64,000 nucleotides of DNA, taken from WHSW01 sp963767285. GTDB taxonomy: Bacteria > Actinomycetota > Thermoleophilia > Solirubrobacterales > 70-9. A program made the position numbers and the translations under genes. The notes beneath the pieces were generated by a model. It saw only the letters and a program-made list of their open reading frames with translations. It was not told where the DNA came from and did no database searches. The DNA lies in NCBI GenBank assembly GCA_963767285.1, contig CAVYDJ010000001.1, positions 248,001-312,000 of the forward strand. The letters are read 5' to 3'. Of this stretch, positions 41,531 through 50,792 are shown piece after piece; the stretch's first letter is position 1; the number at the start of each line of letters is the position of its first letter.

Positions 41531-44500
41531 CTACCCCTCGAGGGCGGTGAGCACGATGCGCTCCTGCTCGAGGCGGTGCGCGACGGGATAGCCCTCGCTG
41601 GGGCTCGAGCGTTGCGGGCGGCCGACGTACATGTGCTCGACGCCGTCGGGGAGCAGCTCGGGCAGGCGGCGTGCCATCACGCTCCAGGCGCCCATGTTCT
41701 TCGGCTCCTCCTGGGCCCAGACGACCTTCTTGACGTTCGGGTAGGAGTCGATCAGGGTCTTCAGCTCGTTGCGCGCGAACGGGTACAGGAGCTCGACCCG
41801 GGCGACCGCGACCGAGTCGGCGGCCTCGCGGCGCTCGTGGCCGTTGATGTCGTAGAAGACCTTGCCGCTGCAGAGGACCAGACGATCGACCTTCTCGTGG
41901 TCGGGGGCCCTGGGGTCGTCGAGGACGAACTGGAACGATCCCCCGGTCAGCTCCTCCAGCGATGAGGCGGCGTCGCGCAGGCGCAGCAGGCCCTTCGGGG
42001 TGAAGACGACCAGCGGCCGCGGCTTCGCGATCCGGGCCTGGCGGCGCAGGAGGTGGAAGTACTGGGCGGCGGTGGTCGGGTTGGCGAGCCGGATGTTGCC
42101 CTCCGAGCCGAGCTGGATGAAGCGCTCGATCCGGGCGCTCGAGTGCTCGGGGCCGGCGCCCTCGTAGCCGTGCGGCAGGAGCAGGGTGAGCCTGGTCGTC
42201 TGGCCCCACTTCGACTCGCCGGCGACGATGAAGCTGTCGATGATCACCTGCGCCGCGTTGGCGAAGTCGCCGAACTGGGCCTCCCAGACGATCAGGGACT
42301 CCGGCGAGGCGGCCGAGTAGCCGTACTCGAAGCCGAGGCAGGCGATCTCCGACAGCGGGCTGTTGTGGAGCTCGAACGGCGCCAGCGCGCCGGTCAGGTT
42401 CTGGATCGGCACGTACTTGAGCCCGGTGTTCTCGTCGTGCAGCGCCAGGTGGCGGTGCGAGAAGGTGCCGCGCTCGCTGTCCTGGCCGGTGAGCCGGATG
42501 TGGGTGCCCTCGGTGAGTAGCGACGCGTAGGCGAGCGCCTCCGCGTGGCCGTACTCGATCTCGCCCTGATCGAGCTTCTCGATGCGGCCGAGCAGCGGCT
42601 TTCGCAGCTTGCGGTGGATCGTGAAGCTGTCGGGGACGCGCAGCAGCTCCTCGTTGAGGGTCCGCAGGCGCTTCTCCGAGACCGCGGTCTCGACCTCGGG
42701 GCTCTTCGTGCGGTCGAGCTCCCCGGTCCCGAGCGCGGTCGAGCTCGGATCCTCGTACTCGCCGGCCTCCATCTTCGAGCGCAGCTCCTTGAGCGTCGCC
42801 TGCAGGCCTTCGAGCCGCTCGCGGGCGTCGTTGGAGACGTCCTCGGCGCTCACCACGCCCTCGCTGATCAGCTGCTGGGCGTAGATCTCGGAGACCGGCT
42901 GGTGCTCCTTGATCTGCGCCGCCATCTTCGGCTGTGTGTAGGCGGGCTCGTCGGTCTCGTTGTGGCCGTAGCGCCGGTAGCCGATCAGGTCGATGACCAC
43001 GTCGCGGCCCCACTGCTCGCGGTAGGCCATCGCCAGGCGCACCGCCGCGATGCAGGCTTCGACGTCGTCGGCGTTGACGTGGATGATCGGGCAGTTGAAG
43101 CCCTTCGCCATGTCGCCGGCGTAGGGGGTCGAGCGGTCGTCCTGCGGATCGGTGGTGAAGCCGACCTGGTTGTCGGTGATGATGTGAATGGTGCCGCCGA
43201 CCGCGTAGCCGCCGAGCGACTGCAGGTTGAGCGTCTCCGCGACCACACCCTGGCCGGGGAAGGCGGCGTCCCCATGCAGGAGGACCGGAACCGCGACATG
43301 CGGGTTGTGGTGGAGCTTCGGGCCCGAGTGCTCGGTCTGGCTGGCGCGGGCGCCCCCGGTGACCACCGGGTCGACGAACTCCAGGTGGCTGGGGTTCGGG
43401 TACAGGCGGACCTTCACCTGGTCCTCATCGCGGGTCTCGAGCAGGCCCTCGGCGCCGTGGTGGTACTTGACGTCGCCGGTTCCGGAATGGGGCATCGCGG
43501 TGATCGCTTTGACGCGGTCGAGCGCCTTTGCGCCCTCGAACTCGGCGAGGATCGATTCGACCGAGCGCCCGAGGTTGTGGGCGAGGACGGCGAGGCGGCC
43601 GCGGTGCGCCATCCCGATCACCACTTCCTCGGCGCCGTTCTGGCGCGCCAGGGTGGCAATCTCGTCGAGCATGGGCACGGTGACGTCGAGGCCCTCGATC
43701 GAGAACATCTTCTGGCCCAGATAGGCCTTCTGCAGGAAGCGCTCGAACTGGAACACCTCGAGCAGCCGCGAGAGCAGCGAGCGCTTCTCCTCGGCGGGCA
43801 GGGGTGCGCGGTGCCAGCCGGTCTCGATCATCTCGCGCAGCCACATCCGCTGCTGATGAGATGAGAGGTGCTCGATCTGGTAGGCGATCGTCGAGCAGTA
43901 GGCGTCGCGCATCCGCGGCAGCGCGTCGAGCAGGTTCTCGCCCTCGACCCCGATCCGCAGGATCGAGGCGGGGATCCGCGCCATCAGCTCGGGCGTCAGG
44001 TTGAGGTTCTCGGGCTCGAGCGCCGGGTCGCCCTTCGGGGGGCCGCCGAGCGGGTTGACGTTCGCCGCCAGGTGCCCGTGGGTTCGGTAGGCCTTCAGCA
44101 GCGAGGTCGCCGCCTGCACGGCCTGCAGCAGATCGCGGTCGGGCTCCGCGCCCACCACCGCGCTCGGCGCGGCCGGCGTGCCGGCGGCCGACAGGGGAGG
44201 CGCCGACGCGGAGGACGGGTGAGCCGTGGTGACCAGGTTCGTCGGGATCTTCAGCGCCTCGGCGACGCCCTCGTAGAAGTCGTCGGAGCCCTGCAGGAGC
44301 TGGTCGATGCGGCGCAGGAAGGAACCCGACTCGGCGCCCTGGATGACCCGGTGGTCGTAGGTGGACGTCATCGTCATCACCTTCGAGACCCCGAGCGCCT
44401 TGATCTTCTCGGCCGGGGCGTGCGTCCACTCGACCGGGTAGGCGATCGAGCCGGTGGCGATGATCGTCCCCTGCCCCTTCATCAGCCGCGGCACCGACGC

Positions 44501-45934
44501 GACCGTGCCCAGCCCGCCGGGGTTGGTGAGCGAGATCGTGGTTCCCTGGAAGTCGTCGGCGGTGAGCTTGTTCTCGCGTGTCTTCGTGATCAGGTCCTCG
44601 TAGGAGGCGTGGAAGCCGGCGAAATCCAGCGCCTCGGCGCCCTTGATGCACGGCACCATCAGGCTGCGCCCGCCCTTGCGCTCGACGTCGACGGCGATCC
44701 CGAGGTTGACGTGGGGGTGCTCCACCACCTGCGGCTTGCCTCCGGCCTCGGTGAAGCTGCGGCTCATCACCGGCCACTCGATCCCGGCCTGGACGATCGC
44801 CCAGGCGACCAGGTGGGTGAACGACACCTTCATCCCGCGATCCTTGAGCGCCCCGTTGATCGCTTTGCGCTTTGCGTCGAGGACGTCCACCGGCAGGGTC
44901 CGGAACGAGGTCGCGGTCGGGACCTCGCGCGACTCGTCCATCGCCTTCGCCAGCATCGCCGCTGGGCCGCGCAGCGGCTTGGCCTCTCCCTCGGTGGCCG
45001 CAGCTGCGGGAGCGCCGCCATCGCCGTCGGCGGCGGCGAGCACGTCTTCCTTGACGACCTTGCCGCCAGGGCCCGAGCCGCTGACCGACCCGATGTCGAC
45101 GCCCTTTGCGGCGGCGATGCGGCGAGCGACCGGCGAAGCCTTGCCGTTGCCGGGAACAACTGACGTTCCGCCCGCCTCCTCCGCTTCGCGTCCGGGGGCG
45201 GCCGGGTCAGCTGAGGGCGCGGGCGCTCCGGCGCCCGCAGTCATCTCGGCCAATGCCTGGCCGACCTGAACGGTGTCGTCGGGGTTGACGAGAAGCTTCG
45301 TGATCGTGCCCGCTGTGGGCGCGGGAACCTCGGCGTCGATCTTGTCGGTCGACACCTCGATGACCGTGTCGCCCTCGGCGACCTGCTGGCCCTCCTCGAC
45401 ATGCCACTCGAGCACGGTCCCCTCGGTCACGGACTCGCCCATCTCGGGCATGGGAATAACCAACGTTCCGCCCGCCTCCTGAACACCTGACGTTCCGCCC
45501 GTCTCCTCGGCTTCGTCTCCGGGGACGGCCGGGTCAGCTGGAGCTACGGTCGTGACCTCGCCGGGTTGTGCGGACTCGGCCGCGACGGAGTCGTCGCCCA
45601 GGTCCTCGTCGCCCTCGCCGCCTCCCATCACCAGGCCCTCTTGCTCCTTGAGCGGTGAGGGATCGCCTCCGTTGCCCGACGGGGTGCCGTTCGGGTCGAT
45701 CTGCGCAAGCACCTGGCCGACCTCGACCGTGTCGTCGGGCTGGGCGAGGATCTTGGTGACCACGCCGCTTGCGGGAGCCGGGACCTCGGCGTCGATCTTG
45801 TCGGTCGAGACCTCGACGACGGTGTCGCCCTCGGCTACTTCCTCGCCCTCCGCAACGTGCCACTCGAGGATCGTCCCCTCGGTGACCGATTCCCCCATTT
45901 GGGGCATCTGAAGCTCGATGATGCCGTCTGGCAT
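41531..45934 (-). CDS. kgd: 2-oxoglutarate dehydrogenase: lipoyl-lipoyl-E2-E1 fusion
   Basis: 1467 residues. Two lipoyl domains (about 5-80 and 157-232) each carry the lipoylation site STDKIDAEVPAP (Lys46, Lys198). A peripheral-subunit-binding domain follows (about 264-300, ASPVARRIAAAKGVDIGSV). The E2 acyltransferase core (about 325-565) has the active-site His in TYDHRVIQGAESG. The E1 thiamine-dependent part (about 600-1467) shows VIGMAHRGRLAVL, HGDAAFPGQG, DNQVGFTT and WAQEEPKNMGAW. It converts 2-oxoglutarate to succinyl-CoA in the TCA cycle. Mycobacterial and corynebacterial KGD/OdhA have the E2-E1 fusion but no lipoyl domains; here they are built in. An E3 would be needed from elsewhere. 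Confidence 0.93.
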   Translation of the reverse strand: MPDGIIELQMPQMGESVTEGTILEWHVAEGEEVAEGDTVVEVSTDKIDAEVPAPASGVVTKILAQPDDTVEVGQVLAQIDPNGTPSGNGGDPSPLKEQEGLVMGGGEGDEDLGDDSVAAESAQPGEVTTVAPADPAVPGDEAEETGGTSGVQEAGGTLVIPMPEMGESVTEGTVLEWHVEEGQQVAEGDTVIEVSTDKIDAEVPAPTAGTITKLLVNPDDTVQVGQALAEMTAGAGAPAPSADPAAPGREAEEAGGTSVVPGNGKASPVARRIAAAKGVDIGSVSGSGPGGKVVKEDVLAAADGDGGAPAAAATEGEAKPLRGPAAMLAKAMDESREVPTATSFRTLPVDVLDAKRKAINGALKDRGMKVSFTHLVAWAIVQAGIEWPVMSRSFTEAGGKPQVVEHPHVNLGIAVDVERKGGRSLMVPCIKGAEALDFAGFHASYEDLITKTRENKLTADDFQGTTISLTNPGGLGTVASVPRLMKGQGTIIATGSIAYPVEWTHAPAEKIKALGVSKVMTMTSTYDHRVIQGAESGSFLRRIDQLLQGSDDFYEGVAEALKIPTNLVTTAHPSSASAPPLSAAGTPAAPSAVVGAEPDRDLLQAVQAATSLLKAYRTHGHLAANVNPLGGPPKGDPALEPENLNLTPELMARIPASILRIGVEGENLLDALPRMRDAYCSTIAYQIEHLSSHQQRMWLREMIETGWHRAPLPAEEKRSLLSRLLEVFQFERFLQKAYLGQKMFSIEGLDVTVPMLDEIATLARQNGAEEVVIGMAHRGRLAVLAHNLGRSVESILAEFEGAKALDRVKAITAMPHSGTGDVKYHHGAEGLLETRDEDQVKVRLYPNPSHLEFVDPVVTGGARASQTEHSGPKLHHNPHVAVPVLLHGDAAFPGQGVVAETLNLQSLGGYAVGGTIHIITDNQVGFTTDPQDDRSTPYAGDMAKGFNCPIIHVNADDVEACIAAVRLAMAYREQWGRDVVIDLIGYRRYGHNETDEPAYTQPKMAAQIKEHQPVSEIYAQQLISEGVVSAEDVSNDARERLEGLQATLKELRSKMEAGEYEDPSSTALGTGELDRTKSPEVETAVSEKRLRTLNEELLRVPDSFTIHRKLRKPLLGRIEKLDQGEIEYGHAEALAYASLLTEGTHIRLTGQDSERGTFSHRHLALHDENTGLKYVPIQNLTGALAPFELHNSPLSEIACLGFEYGYSAASPESLIVWEAQFGDFANAAQVIIDSFIVAGESKWGQTTRLTLLLPHGYEGAGPEHSSARIERFIQLGSEGNIRLANPTTAAQYFHLLRRQARIAKPRPLVVFTPKGLLRLRDAASSLEELTGGSFQFVLDDPRAPDHEKVDRLVLCSGKVFYDINGHERREAADSVAVARVELLYPFARNELKTLIDSYPNVKKVVWAQEEPKNMGAWSVMARRLPELLPDGVEHMYVGRPQRSSPSEGYPVAHRLEQERIVLTALEG

Positions 45935-45997
45935 TGCTCGTTTGAGTCTATGAGGTTGGGGTTGGTCGCGTGCGGGGTTTGCAGCCCTGCAAGGGGG

Positions 45998-47404
45998 CTA
46001 CCCGATGCGGTACCGGCGTAGCGCCTCTTCGCGCGCAATCCTGTGGTCGACGATCGGGGCCGGGTAGTCGGCGCCGATCATGCAGCTCGCACCGCGCTGG
46101 ACGTCCTCGGGCATCGTCCAGGGCTCGCGCAGGTAGTCCTCCGGGACGCCCGCCAGTTCCGGCACGTAGCGGAGTACGTAGGAGTTGTCCGGGTCGTGGC
46201 TCTCCTGCTGGCGCGCCGGGTTGTAGATGCGCCGGAAGGCCGGCGCCGAGTCCGTGCCGACCGAGGCGATCCATTGCCAGTTGCCGTTGTTGTTGGCCTC
46301 GTCGCCGTCGATCAGCATCCGCATGAACCAGCGCTCGCCCCAGCGCCAGTCGATCCCCAAGTCCTTGGTCAGAAACGACCCGACGACGAGCCGTGCGCGG
46401 TTGTGCATCCAGCCCTCGCGTCGCAGCTGGCGCATCCCGGCGTCGACGAGCGGAAAGCCGGTCCGGCCCTCACACCACGCCTCGTACGGGCGCTTCGCAT
46501 AGCTCCACTTGATCGCGCCGCGGTAGCGGTCCTGGAACTCCGAGCGCGCGTTACGGGGGAAGTGATGAAGGACGTGATGGTGAAAGTCCCGCCAGCAGAG
46601 CTGGCGGCGAAAGGCCTCGGCGCCGGCCCCGCGAGGCAGGCGCTCCTCGATCACTCGGGGCGAGATGCAGCCGAAGTGCAGATAGGGGGAGAGGCGCGAG
46701 GTGCGATCGGCGCCGAGCGCGTCGTGATCGTCCGCGTAGCCGCTCACCGGCCCGGCGAGGAAGCGGTCCAGCGCGCGGCGGGCCTCGCTCTCGCCGCCCG
46801 GCGCGGGATCGTCCACCTCCTGCGCGAGCCCGAGCGACCGCAGCGAGGGGATCCGGCCCTTGGCGAGCCGCGACGGCAGCGACGGGAGCTCCCGAGGCGC
46901 CGCCAGCACGGGCCGGCGGGGCGCGCCGAGCCAGTTGCGGTGAAAGGGGGAGAAGACGGTGTAGGGCCTGCGCTGCTTGGTCTCGATTGCGGCGACGTCG
47001 ACTGCGTTCAGGCCCTCGTGCCCGCACAGCTCGACGCCGTCCGGGACCGCGCGGCGGACCGCCTCGCCCCGCCGCCGCGCGAACGGGCTGACGTCGCGCG
47101 TGAAGTGGATCGCGTCCGCACCGGTTGCGCCGGCGAGCTCGCGCAGCTCGTGGTCCGGCCGGCCGCGCAGGATGACCAACCCGCTGCCCCGCTCGCGCAG
47201 CTCCCGGTCGAGCTCGGCGAGGCACTCGAGCAGGAACTGGGTTCTCGGCCCGGAGCGGTGGCGCCCGCTCAGGAGCCGGTCGTCGAAGCAGAAGACCGGC
47301 ACGACCCGTTCGTGGCGGCCGAGCGCGGCCCGCAGCGCGGGGTGGTCGCGGACCCGGAGGTCGCGACGAAACCAGACGATTCCCGTGCCGTCGGGTTCAG
47401 CCAA
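45998..47404 (-). CDS. phr: Deoxyribodipyrimidine photolyase
   Basis: 468 residues, TTG start at 47404 overlapping the upstream zinc-ribbon gene's stop. The N-terminal photolyase domain has IVWFRRDLRVRDHPALRAAL. The FAD-binding C-terminal half has LCWRDFHHHVLHHFP, TGFPLVDAGMRQLRREGWMHN, RLVVGSFLTKDL and DGDEANNNGNWQWIASVGTD. These are class I CPD photolyase signatures, including the Asn and Trp positions that face FAD and the lesion. It repairs UV-induced pyrimidine dimers using light. Coupled translation with the zinc-ribbon gene is likely. Confidence 0.94.
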   Translation of the reverse strand: MAEPDGTGIVWFRRDLRVRDHPALRAALGRHERVVPVFCFDDRLLSGRHRSGPRTQFLLECLAELDRELRERGSGLVILRGRPDHELRELAGATGADAIHFTRDVSPFARRRGEAVRRAVPDGVELCGHEGLNAVDVAAIETKQRRPYTVFSPFHRNWLGAPRRPVLAAPRELPSLPSRLAKGRIPSLRSLGLAQEVDDPAPGGESEARRALDRFLAGPVSGYADDHDALGADRTSRLSPYLHFGCISPRVIEERLPRGAGAEAFRRQLCWRDFHHHVLHHFPRNARSEFQDRYRGAIKWSYAKRPYEAWCEGRTGFPLVDAGMRQLRREGWMHNRARLVVGSFLTKDLGIDWRWGERWFMRMLIDGDEANNNGNWQWIASVGTDSAPAFRRIYNPARQQESHDPDNSYVLRYVPELAGVPEDYLREPWTMPEDVQRGASCMIGADYPAPIVDHRIAREEALRRYRIG

Positions 47405-47699
47405 CCCGGGCGACGAGCACGACGTCGTTGGCCGGGGCGTCGAAGCGGTCCTCGTGCAGGAAGTCGAGCGCGATCGCGGCGTGGTCGCAGAACGCGCACG
47501 CGAGAATCGCCCGCGGCGCGATTCGCGGTGCCGGCGAGACCGGCAGTGAGCACTCCGGGCAGACGAGCGCCCCGCGAGCGAGGACCTGGAGCCCGTTCTG
47601 GATCAGGCGCGGCTCGCCGACGACCGAGCCGCCGGTCGTGCCCTGCTTGACGTCGGGCTCGCCGCGGTCGCCGGGATCTGGGGCAATCTCGAAGGCCAC
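47397..47699 (-). CDS. Zinc-ribbon protein upstream of photolyase
   Basis: 100 residues, GTG start. FEIAPDPGDRGEPDVKQGTT, then CPECSLPVSPAPRI and CAFCDHAAIALDFL form a Cys4 ribbon with a long spacer. It ends ANDVVLVARVG. I know no function. Its TGA overlaps the photolyase TTG, so the two are probably co-translated. Confidence 0.7.
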   Translation of the reverse strand: MAFEIAPDPGDRGEPDVKQGTTGGSVVGEPRLIQNGLQVLARGALVCPECSLPVSPAPRIAPRAILACAFCDHAAIALDFLHEDRFDAPANDVVLVARVG

Positions 47700-47749
47700 G
47701 GACCAATAGTAGGCTCAGCACTGAGGCAAGCAGAGATCGAGGAGACGCA

Positions 47750-49894
47750 ATGAGCTACTTCGTAACCGGCGCCACCGGGTTCATCGGCCGCAACCTGGTC
47801 GAGCTGCTGCTCGAGCGCGAGGGCACGATCTACGTCCTCGTCCGCGAGGGCTCGAAGGGACGCCTCTCCGAGCTGCGCAATCGCTGGGGCGTCGACGAGG
47901 AGCGGATCGTCGGCATCGTCGGCGACCTCTCCGAGCCGAAGCTCGGCGTCTCGCCGGAGGACCTCGCCCGCCTCGAGGGCGAGGTCGACCACCTCTTCCA
48001 CCTCGCGGCGATCTACGACATGACCGCGAACGCCGAGACCCAGCGGGTCGCCAACGTCGAGGGCACTCGCCACATGGTCCAGTTCGCCGACGCCGTCGAC
48101 GCCGGCTGCATCCACATGGTCAGCTCGATCGCCGCCGCCGGCCTCTACAAGGGGACCTGGCGCGAGGACATGTTCGACGAGGCCCAGAACGTCGACAACC
48201 ACCCGTACTTCCAGACCAAGCACGAGTCCGAGGGCGTGGTCCGCAACGAGAGCTCGCGGCCGTGGCGCGTTTACCGGCCCGGGATCGTGGTCGGCAACTC
48301 CGAGACCGGAGAGATGGACAAGGTCGACGGGCCGTACTACTTCTTCAAGCTGATTCGCCGGATCCGCAACGCGGTCCCGCAGTGGCTGCCGATGCCCGGC
48401 GTCGAGGGGCGGGAGATCAACATCGTCCCCGTCGACTTCGTCGTCAAGGCGATGGACCACATCGCCCACGCCGAGGGCCTCGACGGCCGGGCCTTCCACC
48501 TCACCGACCCGAACCCGCGCACCGCGGGCGAGGTGATCGACATCTTTGCCAAGGCAGCCCACGCGCCGCAGTCGTCGGTGCGACTGCCGGCTCCGGCGAT
48601 CGAGGCGCTGCTGCCGCTGATCAGGGCGGGGATGACGGCGACGCCGCTCTCGGACGCCGCCCTCGACCGGGTGCTCGCCGACTTCGGTGTCCCGCGCTCG
48701 GTGCTCGTCTACGTCAACTACCCGACCCACTTCGACTCCCGCCAGACCGAGGCGGCGCTCGAAGGAACCGGGATCAGCGTGCCGCCCCTGGAGGCCTACG
48801 CGGGCAAGCTCTGGGACTACTGGGAGCGCCACCTCGACCCCGACCTGTTCCGCGACAAGACGCTGATTGGCGCCGCCCGCGGCCGGCTCGGCCTGATCGG
48901 CGGCTTCACCCAGATCCTGGAGCAGCAGATCCCGGACGAGGTCCTGCGCTTCGGTCGCAACTTCGTCGGCAACGTCTCGCTCGAGGCGGCGGTTCGCGGG
49001 CGGATCATCATGGTCACCGGGGCGTCTTCGGGGATCGGCAAGGCGGCGGCGGTCAAGATCGCCGACGCCGGCGGGACCGTGCTCCTCGTCGCCCGGACGC
49101 CGGAGAAGCTGGAGCTGACCAGGGACCAGATCCTTGCCGGCGGCGGGGTCGCCCACATCCACCAGTGCGACCTCTCCGACTTCGACGACATCGAGCGGAT
49201 GGCGGAGGAGGTGCTGGCCCGGCACGGCCACGTCGACGTCCTGGTCAACAACGCGGGGCGCTCGATCCGGCGCTCGATCGCGCTCTCCTATGACCGCCCG
49301 CACGACTTCGAGCGCACGATCGAGCTCAACTACCTGGGCTCTGTGCGCTTGATCCTGAAGTTGCTGCCAATGATGCGGGAGCGCAAGGCGGGGCACATCA
49401 TCAACGTGAGCTCGATCGGCGTGCAGACGAACATGCCGCGCTTCTCGGCATACGTCGCCTCGAAGTCGGCGCTCGACGCGTTCAGCCGCTGCATCGCCTC
49501 GGAGATCATCGACGACGGCGTCCACATCACGACGATCAACATGCCGCTGGTGCGGACCCCCATGATTGCCCCGACGAAGATGTACGACCGCTTCCCGACC
49601 ATCACCCCGGAGGAGGCGGCGGGCATGATCACCGAGGCGATCATCCACAAGCCGAAGCGGATCGCCACGCCGATGGGGACGCTCGGGCAGATCCTCTACG
49701 CGCTGAACCCGAAGTCGATCGACTACATCCTCAACACCGCCTACCACCTGTTCCCGGACTCGAGCGCCGCGAAGGGCGACAAGAAGGCGGCGCCCGGTGA
49801 GGCCGGCGGGGTCGCGACCGGGACCACCACCGACGAGCAGGCCAACAGCCAGCAGGTGCTGTTCGCGAACCTGATGCGGGGAATGCACTGGTAG
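47750..49894 (+). CDS. Two-domain SDR, fatty acyl-CoA reductase-like
   Basis: 714 residues. The N-terminal extended SDR (male-sterility/FAR type) has YFVTGATGFIGRNLVELLL, HLFHLAAIYDMTANAE and YFQTKHESEGVV (Tyr-Lys pair). After about residue 415, a second classical SDR follows with MVTGASSGIGKAAAV, DVLVNNAGRSIRRSI, INVSSIGVQ and YVASKSALDAFSR. This order of domains is that of bacterial fatty acyl-CoA reductases (Marinobacter-type FAR, mycobacterial FcrA/AcrA-like), which make fatty aldehyde or alcohol from acyl-CoA with NADPH. ATG 47750 has GGAGACG upstream. It starts a three-gene operon with a second SDR and an ADPS-like oxidase. Confidence 0.83.
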   Translation: MSYFVTGATGFIGRNLVELLLEREGTIYVLVREGSKGRLSELRNRWGVDEERIVGIVGDLSEPKLGVSPEDLARLEGEVDHLFHLAAIYDMTANAETQRVANVEGTRHMVQFADAVDAGCIHMVSSIAAAGLYKGTWREDMFDEAQNVDNHPYFQTKHESEGVVRNESSRPWRVYRPGIVVGNSETGEMDKVDGPYYFFKLIRRIRNAVPQWLPMPGVEGREINIVPVDFVVKAMDHIAHAEGLDGRAFHLTDPNPRTAGEVIDIFAKAAHAPQSSVRLPAPAIEALLPLIRAGMTATPLSDAALDRVLADFGVPRSVLVYVNYPTHFDSRQTEAALEGTGISVPPLEAYAGKLWDYWERHLDPDLFRDKTLIGAARGRLGLIGGFTQILEQQIPDEVLRFGRNFVGNVSLEAAVRGRIIMVTGASSGIGKAAAVKIADAGGTVLLVARTPEKLELTRDQILAGGGVAHIHQCDLSDFDDIERMAEEVLARHGHVDVLVNNAGRSIRRSIALSYDRPHDFERTIELNYLGSVRLILKLLPMMRERKAGHIINVSSIGVQTNMPRFSAYVASKSALDAFSRCIASEIIDDGVHITTINMPLVRTPMIAPTKMYDRFPTITPEEAAGMITEAIIHKPKRIATPMGTLGQILYALNPKSIDYILNTAYHLFPDSSAAKGDKKAAPGEAGGVATGTTTDEQANSQQVLFANLMRGMHW

Positions 49895-49898
49895 TGAA

Positions 49899-50792
49899 GT
49901 GGCCGACCGCCGGCCCTCGTTAGCAAAGCGCGCCTCGGTGATCGCGCGGGCCGCCCGCGGGGTACCCGCCAACCTGCCGCTGCCCAACCCGCTCGAGCGC
50001 CGGACGCTAGAGCGCGCGGTCGCCGGCAAGCGGGTGATGATCACCGGTGCCTCTTCGGGGATCGGCGAGGCGCTCGCGCTCCGGGTCGGCGAGGCCGGCG
50101 GCGAGGTGCTGGCGGTGGCGCGAAGCGAGGACAAGCTGGAAGCGGTCGCGGCGGGGATCCGCGACGGGGGCGGCAGCGCGACCGCCCATCCCTGCGATCT
50201 CACGGACCTCGAGGAGATCGAGCGGATGGCGGCGGAGGTGGTTGACGCCCACGGCGGCGTCGACGTCCTCGTCAACAACGCCGGGCGCTCGATCAGGCGC
50301 TCCGTCGCGCGGTCTTACGATCGGATCCACGATTTCGAGCGCACGATCGAGCTCAACTACCTGGGGCCGGTGCAGCTGGTCCTGAAGCTGTTGCCGGGGA
50401 TGCGCGAGCGCCGCTCCGGACTGATCGTCAACGTCTCGACCATGGGGCTGCAGGTCAACACGCCGCGCTTTTCGGCCTACCTCGCCTCGAAGGCCGCCCT
50501 CGACGCCTTCTCGCGGTCGATCGCCTCGGAGATCCTCGACGACCGCGTGGCGATCACGACCGTGTACATGCCGCTCGTTCGCACCCCGATGATCGAGCCG
50601 AGCGGGATCTATCGCGACTTCCCGGCGCTCACCCCCGAGGCAGCGGCGGAGATGGTGGCGGACGCGATCGCCGGCCGCCCGAAGCGAGCGACGACGTTCG
50701 CCGGCCGGATCGCCGAGGTCACCTACGCGACCGCGCCCAAGGTCCAGGACGCGATCGTCAACGCGGGCTACAAGCTCTTCCCCGAACGATGA
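49899..50792 (+). CDS. SDR family oxidoreductase, paralogue of the preceding C-terminal domain
   Basis: 297 residues, GTG start four bases after the preceding stop. MITGASSGIGEALALRVG, VLVNNAGRSIRRSVARSYDR, IVNVSTMGLQVNTPRFSAYL and LASKAALDAFSRSIASEIL closely follow the C-terminal half of the upstream protein (RSIRRSI, IHDFERTIELNYLG-type segments). It therefore arose by duplication. The Ser of the catalytic triad is in NVSTMG, with Tyr and Lys in YLASK. In the pathway I infer, it might reduce a ketone (for example alkyl-DHAP) or aldehyde; this is inference. Its ATGA stop overlaps the next gene. Confidence 0.85.
   Translation: MADRRPSLAKRASVIARAARGVPANLPLPNPLERRTLERAVAGKRVMITGASSGIGEALALRVGEAGGEVLAVARSEDKLEAVAAGIRDGGGSATAHPCDLTDLEEIERMAAEVVDAHGGVDVLVNNAGRSIRRSVARSYDRIHDFERTIELNYLGPVQLVLKLLPGMRERRSGLIVNVSTMGLQVNTPRFSAYLASKAALDAFSRSIASEILDDRVAITTVYMPLVRTPMIEPSGIYRDFPALTPEAAAEMVADAIAGRPKRATTFAGRIAEVTYATAPKVQDAIVNAGYKLFPER

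Noticed and set aside
47603..50278. An 891-codon minus-strand frame opposite the acyl-CoA reductase and SDR genes
   Set aside because: It covers two clear plus-strand SDR proteins and encodes low-complexity Val/Asp/Arg sequence without domain motifs.
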